Of a DNA stretch of 64,000 bases, positions 11,091 through 21,405 are shown piece by piece. Location of the stretch: positions 565,530,602 through 565,594,601 of the forward strand of contig NC_133666.1 of the NCBI RefSeq assembly GCF_037893015.1, written 5' to 3'. How positions within the stretch are numbered: position 1 is the stretch's first letter; each line of letters opens with the position of its first letter. This stretch comes from Macrotis lagotis (lineage: Eukaryota > Chordata > Mammalia > Peramelemorphia > Peramelidae). The translations under genes were made by a program, and so were the position numbers. Under the pieces are notes generated by a model. It was not told the origin of the DNA, ran no database searches, and worked only from the letters and a program-made list of their open reading frames with translations.

Positions 11091-11888
11091 CCGACTGACT
11101 GATCTATCACTTTTGTCTGTGATGTCAATGCTACTTTCTTTCAAGAAATCAAACCTATTTTTAATGAGGATAATTTTAGTCATCAGGATGTTTTGAAATC
11201 TAATATAAAAATAAATTACCTGTTCCTGAATTAGTGAGTCATGAGAAACTAATATAAAAATACATATCTCATTTTTATAAAATGCTTGACTATTCTTAAA
11301 AAGCAGAAAAGACAAGTATTCACTTTTAAACCTAACAATTTGATTTTTTTCATACCAGCTTTTTCCCCCTATGTTTGACCTGACCAAATAATCAAACTCT
11401 GGTTTTGTCTGACATTTACCTGAGTTTCTTATAAAGTAAATTCAGTTTAAATGTCAGAGAAGCACATGGGATTATAGATTTTTAAAGTCTAATTTAAACA
11501 ACACTTCTGAGGAGTCCAACAATATTTTGAAGAAATGTTCTTTGCATCTGAATGGGGGGTGGTGGTAATTCACTTGCATCATTGCAGAGGTTTATTTCAG
11601 TGTGTGTGTGGGGAGGTATGCGTTTGTAAAATCAGGTTGAATATTATTGAGTAAATCTGAATTTATTTAAAAATAGTTTCTTTAGAAAGTAACAACTACA
11701 AAAACTTTAAATGCTGTTTATGCTGTAGCTTTTATACTTTAATAATTCCTTTGGAGTTCAATAATTACATTTATATTCTTTTTTTCTTAGTAATTTTGAC
11801 TACTCTGCTGTTTCCCCTTACTTTATCTGGAGGGAATGGAGCTAATTTGATTATAGTGAATCAAAGAACCTATTACACTTGAGCTGTT
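11091..11888. other. Unassigned intergenic sequence
   Basis: AT-rich, no recognised repeat. The 122-codon minus-strand open frame at 11019-11387 starts in the preceding L1-like piece, has no domain-like composition and is considered chance. Confidence 0.45.
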
Positions 11889-11889
11889 A

Positions 11890-12055
11890 CTATCCTTGTT
11901 AATAATCCTGACATATATGAAGCACTTTGAAGTTTGCAAAGAATTTTTCTTGACAACTCAATGAAGTAGTCTTATCTTCATTTTGCAGATGAAGAATCAG
12001 ACCCAGGAAAGTTAGATGACTTTTTCCTGTACACCAGGCTACTAGCTATGCAACC
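11890..12055 (-). mobile_element. MIR/CORE-SINE fragment
   Basis: GAAGCACTTTGAAGTTTGCA, then TCTTCATTTTGCAGATGAAG and CAGGAAAGTTAGATGACTTT give the antisense tail-to-core order of a MIR-type SINE. Confidence 0.65.
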
Positions 12056-12125
12056 TAAGACATTATTTGGTTCATTTGGTAATCATTTAGCACAATTAGT
12101 TCATCTTGAGATTCTTATCACCTAA

Positions 12126-12139
12126 CCCCCCCCCCCCCA
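12126..12139. repeat. Poly-C run
   Basis: About 14 consecutive C residues. Assembly or sequencing length error is possible here. Confidence 0.85.
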
Positions 12140-12234
12140 GATTTCTTTCACATTTAAACCATGTGACCTCTAATGATGGTACAAACATTATCACCTGGAA
12201 CAGCCTATTTGACTTTTAGACAGCTCTGGTTGTA

Positions 12235-12336
12235 GTTGGTCAATAAATCAGTCAAATAATTTTTAAGTACCTACTATTAAGTAACAGGCACTGTGTTAAG
12301 CACGAGAAGATACAAAAAGAGACAAAAAGACAGTCT
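12235..12336 (+). mobile_element. L2-like 3' end fragment
   Basis: AAGTACCTACTATTAAGTAA followed by CAGGCACTGTGTTAAGCAC is the common L2-like 3' motif of this window. Confidence 0.6.
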
Positions 12337-12351
12337 TGAAAGAACTTATAC

Positions 12352-12377
12352 ATACTTACCTGGCAGGGGTGATTCCA
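12352..12377 (+). pseudogene. U1 snRNA 5'-end fragment (retropseudogene)
   Basis: The 26 bases ATACTTACCTGGCAGGGG plus GATTCCA read as the first 26 nucleotides of U1 snRNA, including the ACTTACCT segment that pairs with 5' splice sites, with two substitutions. The next three bases (TGA) also match U1 but belong to the duplicated target. A perfect 15-bp direct repeat TGAAAGAACTTATAC flanks it at 12337-12351 and 12378-12392, the sign of reverse-transcription-based insertion. The U1 body, Sm site and 3' stem are absent, so this cannot make a functional U1. The identification rests on memory of the U1 sequence but the match is strong. Confidence 0.85.
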
Positions 12378-12392
12378 TGAAAGAACTTATAC

Positions 12393-12549
12393 TTTTTTTT
12401 TGCTTTGTTTTTATAAGGCAATGGGGTTAAATGATCTGCTCAAGATCACACAGCTAGATAGTTATTAAATGTCTGGTTCTGGATTTGAATTCAGATCCTC
12501 CTGACTCCAAGGCTGGTGCTCTGTGGGCACTGTGCCACCTAGCTGCCCC
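12393..12549 (-). mobile_element. tRNA-derived SINE, diverged copy
   Basis: Minus-strand copy with tail TTTTTTTTGCTTTG at left and head TGCCACCTAGCTGCCCC at right. The flanks AAGAACTTATACT and AAGAATTTACACT look like an older, mutated target duplication. The U1-derived insertion lies directly at its left flank. Confidence 0.88.
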
Positions 12550-12649
12550 AAGAATTTACACTTTAATGGAATTTTAATTTTGTTAGAAAATTTAACCTTG
12601 CATCAAACCTAAGGCTACTTCTGCAATTGCTATTGAATGCTTCTTAATT

Positions 12650-13235
12650 TTTTTTTTGTGCCCCAGCATAAGGAAATCAGTCCTTCTTCCACATGAAAGC
12701 CCATTAAATACTTGAAGACAGCTCTCACAACTTCCTTTCCTTCAAGTTGTCTCCTAAAGAATATTTTCTAGGCTAAACACTTCAAGTTCTTTTAAACTTT
12801 TCTCAAAAAGGCAGTCTTCAGTTGCCTCAGGATCTTGGATTCCCTCCTCAGGCCATGGTCCAATTTTTCCTTATCTCTTCTAAAATATGTTGTCTCGAAC
12901 TACACAAAACAACCTTGTTGTGGTCTAATCAGAGTTGAACAATGTGGAATATGCTTTTGCTTTTATCTGTTTTCCATTAATTATTGTGGTGTTTTGCATA
13001 TGATGAGATATTTTTCCTGAATAATTGATCATTACCTTTCTTGTTCTTATGTCTCATCTTAATTGAATAGCATAAAATTGAATTAGATTTTTGACTATCA
13101 TGTTGACTCACACTGTTGACTTATACTGATCTAGCTGTCTGTCAAAACTCCTGGGTCATTTTCCCACAAACTGCTATCTGACCAATTTTTTTCTTATTCT
13201 TGCAGTTGCAAAATAAGATTAAAGTCCCAGCTATT
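12650..13235 (-). mobile_element. CR1-like LINE 3' part
   Basis: Antisense order: TCTAGGCTAAACACTTCAAG, TTGTGGTCTAATCAGAGTTG, ACTGTTGACTTATACTG and AAAACTCCTGGGTCATTTTC. A second, more decayed copy with the same order lies at 30730-31390. This is the 3' region of an ancient CR1/L3-type LINE. Confidence 0.6.
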
Positions 13236-13880
13236 GGACACATTCTACCTGATTCCAATTAATCAAGGGATCTGCTCAATAATAATGGCATCATAGCTAC
13301 ATGAGCATTTTTATAGAGTATACATTAAAAACTATTTCTAGTTTATTATAAAATATTCTCCTGATGTTCCATAATAAGGGAAAAATATTTAGAAACCATA
13401 AGCAGTAGGGATAGAGGAAGTTGTGAGCAAATATTGCAACTGGCTAGCTGTTTACATTGTCTTGTTATTCATGTAGCAATCAGTGACATAATGGCATACC
13501 ATAGTTCAGTCTGTGTCATGATTTGCCAGATGGAGAGTTTCAGAACTAAGATAAAAAGGGGTGTAGGAATGGTCATTAAGTATATGACACATTACCACCA
13601 ATTGTTTTGGCCAAAGGACCTAATTGAAAACTGTTTTTCAATTTTAATGGCAAAGTTGCTCAACAAAGTAGAAAGAGCAAACAATTAACTGGATCCCAGA
13701 TTCCTAAAAAGCTGCTACTGAAAGGAAAAAAAAATCAAGCTTCCTAATAGTTGATTAGTTGCTGGAATCTATTAAGTTATTAATTGCCTTCTCTACATTA
13801 TTATAGAATCCTAAAAACCTTAAAGTTGGAAAAGACATTATTCTCTTTTAAGATATTAATGACATGTGATCAATCAGTCT
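13236..13880. other. Unassigned intergenic sequence
   Basis: No gene seen. A short piece near 13800-13860 (GAATCCTAAAAACCTTAAAG) has the flavour of an old MIR-like repeat but is too short to call. Confidence 0.45.
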
Positions 13881-14022
13881 TTTTTTGTTACTGCAAGGCA
13901 ATGGGGTTAAGTGACTTGCCCAAGGTTATATGGCTAGGTAGTTATTAAATATCTGAGGTAGAATTTGAACTCAGGTCCTCTTGACTCTAGATACTCTATC
14001 CAATGCACCACCTAGCTGCCCC
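13881..14022 (-). mobile_element. tRNA-derived SINE, diverged copy
   Basis: GCAAGGCAATGGGGTTAAGT at the tail side and ATGCACCACCTAGCTGCCCC at the head side on the minus strand. No clear target duplication remains. Confidence 0.88.
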
Positions 14023-14410
14023 TTTTTTGGATACTTTTGATGATGGTACCTTTTGGGGAAAACCCAATAAATACAGAAAGAAATTTGGATATCTGAGTAA
14101 TACAGAAAAAATCAATATGGATGATATAGGGACAAACATTTGTTTTAAATAAAAGTATTTTCCTTTTTCTTCTGTTAGTTCTGCACTATATTCTATTATA
14201 GTTTTATAACACTTAGCTGCCTTTATTTGTTTTAGCACCTAAATGATCAACTAGCCTTTTTATATAGCTTAAAATAGTCTACATGAGTATACACAATTCT
14301 CCATTTTATTTTGTTAAATTCATGAATGGATAAATGAATCTTGCCCCAGTGAAGAAAAGCACATATATTTCCTTCTGACAATTTGTATTTTTTTCTTTGG
14401 GTGTAGATAA
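14023..14410. other. Unassigned intergenic sequence
   Basis: AT-rich with no recognised repeat or gene. Confidence 0.45.
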
Positions 14411-14425
14411 CTAAAAGAAATTTTT

Positions 14426-14572
14426 TTTAGGTTTTTGCAAGGCAAATGGGGTTAAGTGGCTTGGCCAAGGCCACACAGCCAGGTAATTATTAAGTGTCTG
14501 AGACCAGATTTGAACCCAGGTACTCCTGACTCCAAGGCTGGTGCTTTATTCACTACACCACCTAGCCGCCTC
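14426..14572 (-). mobile_element. tRNA-derived SINE (WSINE1-type)
   Basis: Minus-strand full-length copy. Near-identical flanks CTAAAAGAAATTTTTTT (left) and CTAAAAAATTTTTTT (right) form the target duplication, set in the T-rich end of the adjoining L1. Confidence 0.92.
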
Positions 14573-14587
14573 TAAAAAATTTTTTTA

Positions 14588-15870
14588 GAAAGATATATTT
14601 TATTGATTTTTTTTGTTTTACAATATTTCTCCCATTCTTGCTTCCCTCCCCTACCCCCCACAGTAGGCATTCTGTTAGTCTTTACATTGTTTCCATGGTA
14701 TACATTGATCTTAGTTGAATGTGATGAGAGAGAAATAGTATCCTTAAAGAAACATAAAGTATAAGAGATAGCAAAATTACATAATCAAATTTTTCTAAAT
14801 TGAAGGTAATAGTCTTTGGCCTTTGTTCAAACTCCACAATTCATTCTCTGGATACAGATTGTATTCCATTGCAGATAGCCCAAAATTGTCCCTGATGGAA
14901 TGAGCAAGTCCATCAAGGTTGATCATCACCCCCATGTTGCTGTTAGGTTGTACAATGTTTTTCTGGTTCTGCTCACCTTGTTCAGCATCAGTTCATGAAA
15001 ATCCCTCCAAGCTCCCCTGAATTTCTATCCCTTATGATTTCTAATAGAACAATCATGTTCCATGGCATGCATATGCCAGTTTGTTAAGCCATTCCCCAAT
15101 TGAAGGACATTCACTTAATTTTCAATTCTTTGCCACCACAAACAAGGCTGCTATGAATATTTTGTACAAGTGATATTTTTACCCTTTTTCATAATCTCTT
15201 CAGGGTATAGACCTAGTAATGGTATTGCTGGATCAAAAGGTATGCACATTTTTGTTGCCCTTTAGGCATAATTCCAAATTGCTCTCCAGAAAGGTTGGAT
15301 GAGTTCATAGCTCCACCAATAATGTATTAGTGTCCCAGATTTCCCACATCCCTTCCAACATTAATCATTGTGCTTTATGGTCATATTGATCAGTCTGAGA
15401 GGTATGAGGTAGTATCTCAGAGGTGCTTTAATTTGCATTTCTCTAATAAGTAATGATTTAGAGCAATTTTTCATATGACTATGGATCGCTTTGATTTCCT
15501 CAGCTGTAAATTGCCTTTGCATATCCTTTGACTATGTGTCAATTGGGGAATGGCTTGTATTTTTGAAAATTTGACTCAGTTCTCTGTATATTTTAGAAAT
15601 GAGTCCTTGGTCAGAAATACTAGTTGTAAAGATTGCTTCCCAATTTACTACATTTCTTTTTATCTTGATTACAGTGGTTTTGTCTGTGCAAAACCTTTTT
15701 AATTTAATGTAATCAAAATTATCTAGTTTGTTTTTAATGATGTTCTTCATTTCTTCCTTAGTCACAAACTTCTTCCCTTTCCATAGATCTGATAGGTAAA
15801 CTACACCTTGATCTTCTAATTTGCTTATAATATTGTTTTTTATAAGACTAAAAAAATTTTGATGAGTATA
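14588..15870 (-). mobile_element. L1, 5'-truncated (ORF2 C-terminus and 3' UTR)
   Basis: The minus strand at 15532-15765 encodes a 77-residue stretch rich in Lys and Ile with NFDYIKLKRFCTDKTTVIK and then ISDQGLISKIYRELSQI, typical of the C-terminal region of marsupial L1 ORF2p. Lower coordinates continue through the end of ORF2, with frameshifts, into the 3' UTR and a T-rich (antisense poly-A) edge near 14588. The RT and endonuclease parts are missing, so the copy is a dead 5' truncation. Confidence 0.85.
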
Positions 15871-16155
15871 AAATTTTTCACCTGGAGATCTAAAAGTTAG
15901 TTCTTATAATCCTGTCATTCTAGGACTTAAAAATATCTCTGATAAACATTTACACTTAGGCACCTTTCTTGTGTTTTCAAAGGATGCATAGAGTTAGTCA
16001 GTTCTGTAGTCAGATTGCAGAACTTCACTAATTCTGTTTAGTCATTCTGTTTGTAGCGTTAATTGGTTCTTGTACTCCTAGTTCCCTGGGATCATGCCAT
16101 AAAGCATGTGTCAGCTTTATTCAATCCCCACATAGTCCAATAGGAAAATTATTTC
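15871..16155. other. Unassigned sequence left of the HAL1/provirus stack
   Basis: No repeat or gene recognised. It ends at the likely HAL1-A target duplication. Confidence 0.4.
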
Positions 16156-16261
16156 AATTCAAATCCATTTATTTATTTAATTTTTTAAGCTTTATTTATA
16201 TTTTTAATTATATACACATTACTAACATAGTCTTGCTGCAAGAGTAAATATAATCCACTCT

Positions 16262-16710
16262 TGTAAGGGACTGTTGAGGGTCACAGAGAGGTCATTGTGT
16301 GACTGGGAATGACCTAGTGGTCCTTTTGCCCAGAAACGCCCTTGGCCTAATTTTCTGGGTTGGATCTCCGGGTTCTTCTTATCTGTTCCTCCTGTTTGGC
16401 AACTCCTGGAACATTGTGTGAGAGCCCTAAGCCAGAGAAAGTATACTTTCTGCGTTCATTGATTATCTACTGTCCATGAGCACAGAAGCATTGTTTGATT
16501 GACTGTTTGGAGAATGTCATGTGTATGGGAGGAAACCAGGAACTAAAAAGTGTATTTAAACTCTTGCTTGCTGCTAAATGAATGGAGAACTTACTACTTT
16601 TGACTCCCACCTCATTCAATGTTTGTCTGAGAACTTGACTTCAACTGGACTGAGTCAAGCAATAGGTTACAGTAGCTGCAAGTAATAGATTAGCGGGCCA
16701 GCACACAACA
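16262..16710 (+). repeat. 5' LTR of the provirus
   Basis: Begins TG and ends CA. A TATA-like TATTTAAA lies at 16553-16560. The position matching the 3' LTR's AATAAA has AATGAA here, a difference in the likely polyadenylation signal. Confidence 0.95.
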
Positions 16711-16712
16711 AA

Positions 16713-16731
16713 TGGCGCTCAAGCGTGGGGC
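16713..16731 (+). promoter_or_regulatory. Primer-binding site, tRNA-Lys-like
   Basis: Two bases after the 5' LTR, TGGCGCTCAAGCGTGGGGC matches the 3' end of tRNA-Lys(1,2) as used by several betaretrovirus-like proviruses, apart from one C-to-T change and one inserted G. It supports the class II (ERVK-like) assignment. Confidence 0.85.
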
Positions 16732-16929
16732 ACAAAGGCTGAAACAAGCTGATTTTGGGACTGTCTGATCATAGTCCAGAAGGACCAAGCAGAACCATGC
16801 ATCAAAGGACCAAGACTTTGGACCATCATACAAGTGAGGGGACAAAGCTTCCAGGTGACATTCTGGAGCAGAAACCTTCAAGAGGTAACAGGTTAGTTGT
16901 TGTCATGGAGTAAACATTAGGGGTCTATG

Positions 16930-17513
16930 AAAGGGACAGTGTCAGAATCATATATGAATTGATAAAAAGGCAAGGGTGCTCAGTTACCCTTAAAAAGATT
17001 AGAGATTCCTAGAAACAGCAGGAAAAGTATCCCCTTTGTTACATGAAGAGGGGAGTCTGGATCCAGACAGATGGAAAATTTTGGGGGAACAGATTTCAGA
17101 ATATCAAAGAAACAAACCTGAATAGGTTCCTCTAACAGTTTTTACTATGTACAATCTTATAAAAATGGGCTTGAGCACTCCTATTATTTTAAAGGAAAAT
17201 AGGTCATTTGCTGTAGAAACACAGACTACTCCTGACAGAAAGAAATCTCTTGAGAGGGAGGAAAAAGAGGTCTGGGCTCAGCACCAAGGATGTATCAAAT
17301 ACCAAGCATTTATCTTAATCCAAGGGAGTTAGAACAAAGAAGCATGAAGGAAATTGAAAGCAAAAGCAGGGTTTATCTTCCTCCTCCATGGATCAAAGAA
17401 AAAGAAACAAATAAGTATTATCAAAAAATAGGATTAGGATTACTCCTACAGCACCATCTAGTAAAGAAACTTCAGCATTACAGAAGGCCATTGAAAAGGC
17501 CTGGAGGGAAGAA
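16930..17513 (+). pseudogene. Decayed gag region (matrix/capsid part)
   Basis: Only about 0.6 kb separates the leader from the nucleocapsid, far less than a full matrix-capsid region, and it is cut by stops and frame changes (short open stretches at 17147-17332 and 17290-17517). A segment around 17440-17520 in another frame leads into the nucleocapsid. Most of capsid appears deleted. Confidence 0.6.
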
Positions 17514-18311
17514 ATGATTCAAAGATGTGACAGGGTATGGTCTCAGGTGTATCATACAGAATTGATGGCAGAGACATTTGTTAATATGCAAGTGAGGGAT
17601 AAAGAGAAACAGATTTGCTTTGCTTGTGGAAAACCTGGATATTTAAAGAAATGTTATTGGAGTGCCAAAATGGTCAGGACACATCGTCCAAAAACTCCAT
17701 GCCCAAAGTGTAAAAGGATAGGACACTGGGCATCAGAATGTGAACAGGGAAAAGGGCCCTATCCTAGGGGCCCCTCAAAAACAATCCTGGGGTATGACAG
17801 TTCAGGAGCAGCAGGGAATGGCCTGGAAAAATCAGTATGCAGCTTTGGCAGCCAGTCAACCCATACAAAAATATTGATGGTTAAAAGTGATGGGAAATTT
17901 AGGGTAACTCTACATGCTTGTGCTGAGGTACCTATTCACCCTTTACAATTAATGGATAAGGAGTTTGCAATCATTTTGCCTCCACCAAATCCAGAATATA
18001 CTCACATCATACCTTTATTAAGGCATGTGAATAGGGAAATTTTCTCTATTGCAACAGTGAATGCTAATGATGATAGTTACATAAAAGAAAACCAATATAT
18101 AGCTCATTTACTTCTTTTCTCAGGATCTTGTGTAAATAAGAAGGAAAGGGAGTTGATAAAGGGACCAAGAATGAGAAACAATAATGAAACTATGTTTACT
18201 ACTATGATTTCTGCAGAGAAATCCCTTTGTGTTATTCAAGTAGAAGGAATTGCTTTTATGGGTTTGATTGATACTGGGGCATATCAGACTGTCTTCCCCA
18301 TAAAGAGCTGA
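17514..18311 (+). pseudogene. gag-pro fragment: nucleocapsid, dUTPase-like region and protease start in one frame
   Basis: An open stretch of 265 codons. Residues about 34-48 form a damaged first zinc knuckle (CFACGKPGYLKKC: the His is Tyr and spacing is one short). Residues about 62-76 form an intact second CCHC knuckle (CPKCKRIGHWASEC). The next about 130 residues, ending in a QYIAHLLLF-like motif, resemble a worn betaretroviral dUTPase. Near the C-terminus LIDTGAYQTVF carries the aspartic protease active-site triplet DTG. The stop at 18309-18311 cuts off the rest of the protease. Normally gag and pro are in different frames joined by ribosomal frameshifting; here they run on without a break. 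It is a remnant, not an active gene. Confidence 0.85.
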
Positions 18312-18515
18312 CCACAAGCTTGGCCTAAACAAGCTGCCTATACTAATCTAATAGTCATTGAGGGGTTGACAGGAAACAGAAATTTCTTGAAATGGAGAAA
18401 AGAAAATAAGACAGGAATGATCATTCCTTTCATAGTTGAAGGACTCCCTACAATATTATGGGAAAGAGACATATTGTGTCAATTAGAGGCAAAAATTAGC
18501 ACTGATTTTTGATTG
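18312..18515 (+). pseudogene. Protease C-terminal remnant
   Basis: Directly after the stop, the sequence still encodes phrases such as IVEGLPTIL and WERDILCQL, the C-terminal part of a retroviral protease where a GRD-type triplet is usual (here ERD). It ends where reverse transcriptase should begin. Confidence 0.7.
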
Positions 18516-18760
18516 GGGCTGCTATTGAGTTTGATGTGGAATAGGTATATTTAAGTGTGCAGGGAAAGAATGTGTTCATTACATACTTACAAATGTTTGC
18601 AGTTTTAATCAAAAAGGCTATAAATAGAGTGATAGGGATTTTTAGCAAAGAACCTTCAAAGATTTATGTTCCCTTAAGGATGAAGGTTATAGATGAAAAG
18701 TATCAAACACTTGGAAGAATGGCAAACTTTGGTGAATATGCCAATAACATCTAAATCCCA
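18516..18760 (+). pseudogene. Reverse transcriptase position, largely deleted
   Basis: Only about 250 bp lie between the protease and RNase H remnants, where about 1.2 kb of reverse transcriptase and connection domain is expected. No YMDD-like catalytic box is visible. The open frame 18557-18754 may be a connection-domain scrap. Confidence 0.6.
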
Positions 18761-19036
18761 TTGGTGATTAGTAAATTTTTCTTTTCATGGCCATGGATTG
18801 TGGAATGGATAGTGAAAAGGGAACCTATAGATGGCATAAATGTTTTTACAGATGAAACAAAGAATAACAGAGCTTTCCTTTATATTCCAGATAGAAATAG
18901 AAGGGATCTATTTATTACTCCATTTCAATTTGCCCAACAAAATGAAATTTATGCAGTAATACAAACTGTGACATTTGATGACCCATCAGTATCACCACAG
19001 ATAGTAAATATATTTGGGGTGTTTTACAACATATAA
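18761..19036 (+). pseudogene. RNase H domain remnant
   Basis: An open stretch of 91 codons with INVFTDETKNNRAFLYI, where the first catalytic Asp of RNase H (TDGS-type motif) is kept but the Gly-Ser is Glu-Thr, then QQNEIYAVIQT for the catalytic Glu region. The third acidic position lies in IVNIFGVFYNI, where the expected Asp is absent. Inactive by these changes and by lack of RT. Confidence 0.8.
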
Positions 19037-19735
19037 ACATTTCCCAAATCAAGGACACCAATAACCAGAATATTGTTCAATTATTCAGAGAATTACAAGT
19101 CTTGCTGAGACAGCTCACTTATACTCTATATTGCTTACATGTTAGAGCTCATACTGTTGCTACAGGCCCTATAGTTGAAAGAAAAACTGTTGCTGATGCT
19201 ATATTAACCTTATTTTTGAAGCTACTAAGGCTCACGATAAATTACATTTATCAGTGTGGTAATTAAGAGGTTTGTATGGGATTACCAAAGAACTGTCTAG
19301 AAAGATTGTCCTATAATATACCTTTTCTCCAAAAAACATTAAAAGATTCCATGAACCCTAAGAGGATAGGTCTGAATTCTCTTTGGCAGATAGATGTTAT
19401 GTACCTGAGCTTGGCAACGTGAAGTATGTTCGTGTCTGTGTTGATACTTATTCAGGTTTTGTCTGAGTGACTCCACTAACAGGAGAAACCTTTAAGGGAA
19501 ACCTGTAAGGTCTCATTTATTGCCCTGCTTTTCTCTTGGTGGGCTTCCAGGAACTCTAAAGACTGATAATGACCCAGCTTATCTGGCTTAATCATTTAAA
19601 AACTTTTGTATGGAATTTGCTATCACACAAATTACTGGAATTCCTTACAATCCTCAAGGGCAAGGGGTGGTTGAAAGAATGAACCAGATGCTAAAAATGA
19701 TGCTTCAAAAACCAAAAAAGGTGAAATAAATGACA
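19037..19735 (+). pseudogene. Integrase remnant
   Basis: In broken frames the order of integrase landmarks is kept: an H-x3-H pair (HDKLH) near 19230-19250 for the zinc-binding part, WQIDVM at 19384-19401 with the first catalytic Asp, KTDNDPAY near 19558-19582 with the second, and GVVERMNQ near 19666-19689 with the catalytic Glu. At least one in-frame stop and several frameshifts separate them. It abolishes function although all three acidic residues survive. Confidence 0.85.
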
Positions 19736-20673
19736 CCTCCCCCAATAGATTGAATTATGTAATTTACACTATAAATTTTTTGAAATTTGATTCTAATTAG
19801 CTTACTCCGGCTATGAAATTTTGGGGAATTGAATCACACAATCGAAATAAGCAGGTAGTGCAAGAGAGAGTCAGTATGAGTACCCTATGCAGGAAAAAGT
19901 TATGTGGAAAGATAGGGAAGGGAAGTGGAAAGGACCCGACAGGGTGATAATCTGAGGGCCAGGGTATGTTTGTATCTCCACAGAAAATGGGAAAATCTGA
20001 GTTCCTGAAAAGAACGTCTGCATTATCACTGAAAGAGGGAACCAACATGAGAAGGAAGAAACATCATCAAAGAGACTAGCGAAGGAGACATAAGAACAGG
20101 CTTTTGGAAGTGATTCAACTGATGCTTTTATTGTTAAATTTTGTGTCAGCTGTTTATGGACAAGAGATGAATAGAACTAATGGGACTCAATATTGAACTT
20201 ATTTTGCACATCCTCCTTGGGTTAGGGTAGCAACTTGGGGGAAAGACTTGTTCTGGGACTAGGAAATTTAGATTTTGTCTTTTAATGAAGCCTGTGCTTA
20301 TAACTATATCTCTGTATTAGAGTAACATTTTAGTTACTCTTTTATAGAGTTACTTAAGAATGCATTCAATTTTAATTATTAATTGGCCATTTCAAAATCT
20401 TAATGAATTTATATAAGAGGTTCCTCAGAAATTATGCTTGATTCTAAAGTTATTTTTTTCTTGACTGGTCTTAATTGGTTCATTCAAAATAAATATGAAA
20501 AATATGTCTATATATGTAATTAAACATCGGTGGGACATTTTTACATCTCTCTACTGGCCTGGAAAGATGGGAAAAATGTTTCCATACTCTGAGATCTGGT
20601 ACCAGCCAGGATATCAATCTCAGTTGGGTAATTTTTACACAAAAGAGTTGTTCCTGTGTGTTTGTACCTGTGT

Positions 20674-20712
<39 letters not shown>

Positions 20713-20944
20713 TCAGATCTGAAATAATGTGATTGTTGTGTGTTATTAAGCAAAACAAGATCTCCTTCCTGATAATGATGAGCAAGATATTATTGACTGG
20801 TTTGATAAACTCCCAAGTCCCACAACCACTTAGAACCTTCCCATGCATGATGTCTCAGTGATGATAATGTTTATAATATCACAGTGTCTCCCATACAGTA
20901 TCCACCCTCTTGTGGGTGGCATACAGGAAATTTGCCTCAAAAAC
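19736..20944 (+). pseudogene. Integrase end and env-position remnant
   Basis: About 1.2 kb between the integrase core and the polypurine tract, against the 2 kb or more expected for an env region. It has many stops in every frame; I could not identify a signal peptide, cleavage site or fusion motif. A TG microsatellite has expanded at 20677-20709. The assignment to env is by position only. Confidence 0.5.
20677..20709. repeat. (TG)n microsatellite
   Basis: About 16 TG units inside the env-position remnant. His-Thr or Val-Cys repeats in overlapping open frames come from it. Confidence 0.97.
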
Positions 20945-20958
20945 AAAAAAGGGGGAAT
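20945..20958 (+). promoter_or_regulatory. Polypurine tract
   Basis: AAAAAAGGGGGAAT directly before the 3' LTR, the classical site for plus-strand DNA priming in retroviruses. Confidence 0.92.
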
Positions 20959-21405
20959 TGTAAGGGACTGTTGAGGGTCATAAAGAGGTCATTGTATGAC
21001 TGGGAATGGCCTAGCAGTCCTCTTGCCCAGGAACACACTTGGCCTGATTTTCTGGGTTGGATTTCTGGATCTTATCCATTCCTCCTGTTTGGCAACTCCA
21101 GGAACATTGTGTGAAAGCACTAAGCCTGAGAAAGTATACTTTCTGAGTTCACTGAACATCTATTGTCCATGAACATGGAAGCATTGTTTGATTGGCTATT
21201 TGGAGAATGTCATGTATATATGGGAGGAAACCAGGAACTAAAAAATGTATTTAAATTCTTGCTTGCTGCTAAATAAATGGAGAACTTGCTACTTTTGACT
21301 CCTGCCTCATTCAATGTTTTTCTGAGAACTTGACTTCAGCTGGACTGAGTCAAGCAATGGGTTACAATAGTTGCAAGTAATGGATTAGCCGGCCCGCACA
21401 CAACA
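20959..21405 (+). repeat. 3' LTR of the provirus
   Basis: Same TGTAAGGG start and CACACAACA end as the 5' copy, with about 45 differences, mostly transitions, and small indels near 21065-21075 and 21215. It has an AATAAA signal at 21273-21278. Confidence 0.95.

Larger units (their letters stand above)
16262..21405 (+). mobile_element. Betaretrovirus-like (class II) endogenous provirus, internally deleted
   Basis: Two direct LTRs of 449 and 447 bp begin TGTAAGGGAC and end CACACAACA. Between them, in order, are a tRNA-Lys-like primer site, gag remnants with zinc knuckles, protease, RNase H and integrase remnants, a decayed env-position region and a polypurine tract. The interior is only about 4.25 kb, and the conserved core of reverse transcriptase and most of gag and env are missing. 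Flanks CACTCT and CCTTCT (4 of 6 identical) may be a mutated 6-bp target duplication. By hand the LTRs differ at about 45 positions (roughly 10%), so the insertion is old. It lies within the 3' end of HAL1-A. No product can be replication-competent. Confidence 0.93.

Noticed and set aside
10979..11387. A 122-codon minus-strand open frame as a small gene
   Set aside because: AT-rich composition, no domain, no supporting signals; it overlaps a likely L1 tail.
12337..12392. Functional U1 snRNA gene
   Set aside because: Only 26 of about 164 nt are present; no Sm site, stems or snRNA promoter.
20480..20848. Minus-strand open frame of 122 codons with a His-Thr repeat
   Set aside because: It is antisense to the provirus and its repeat is the TG microsatellite.
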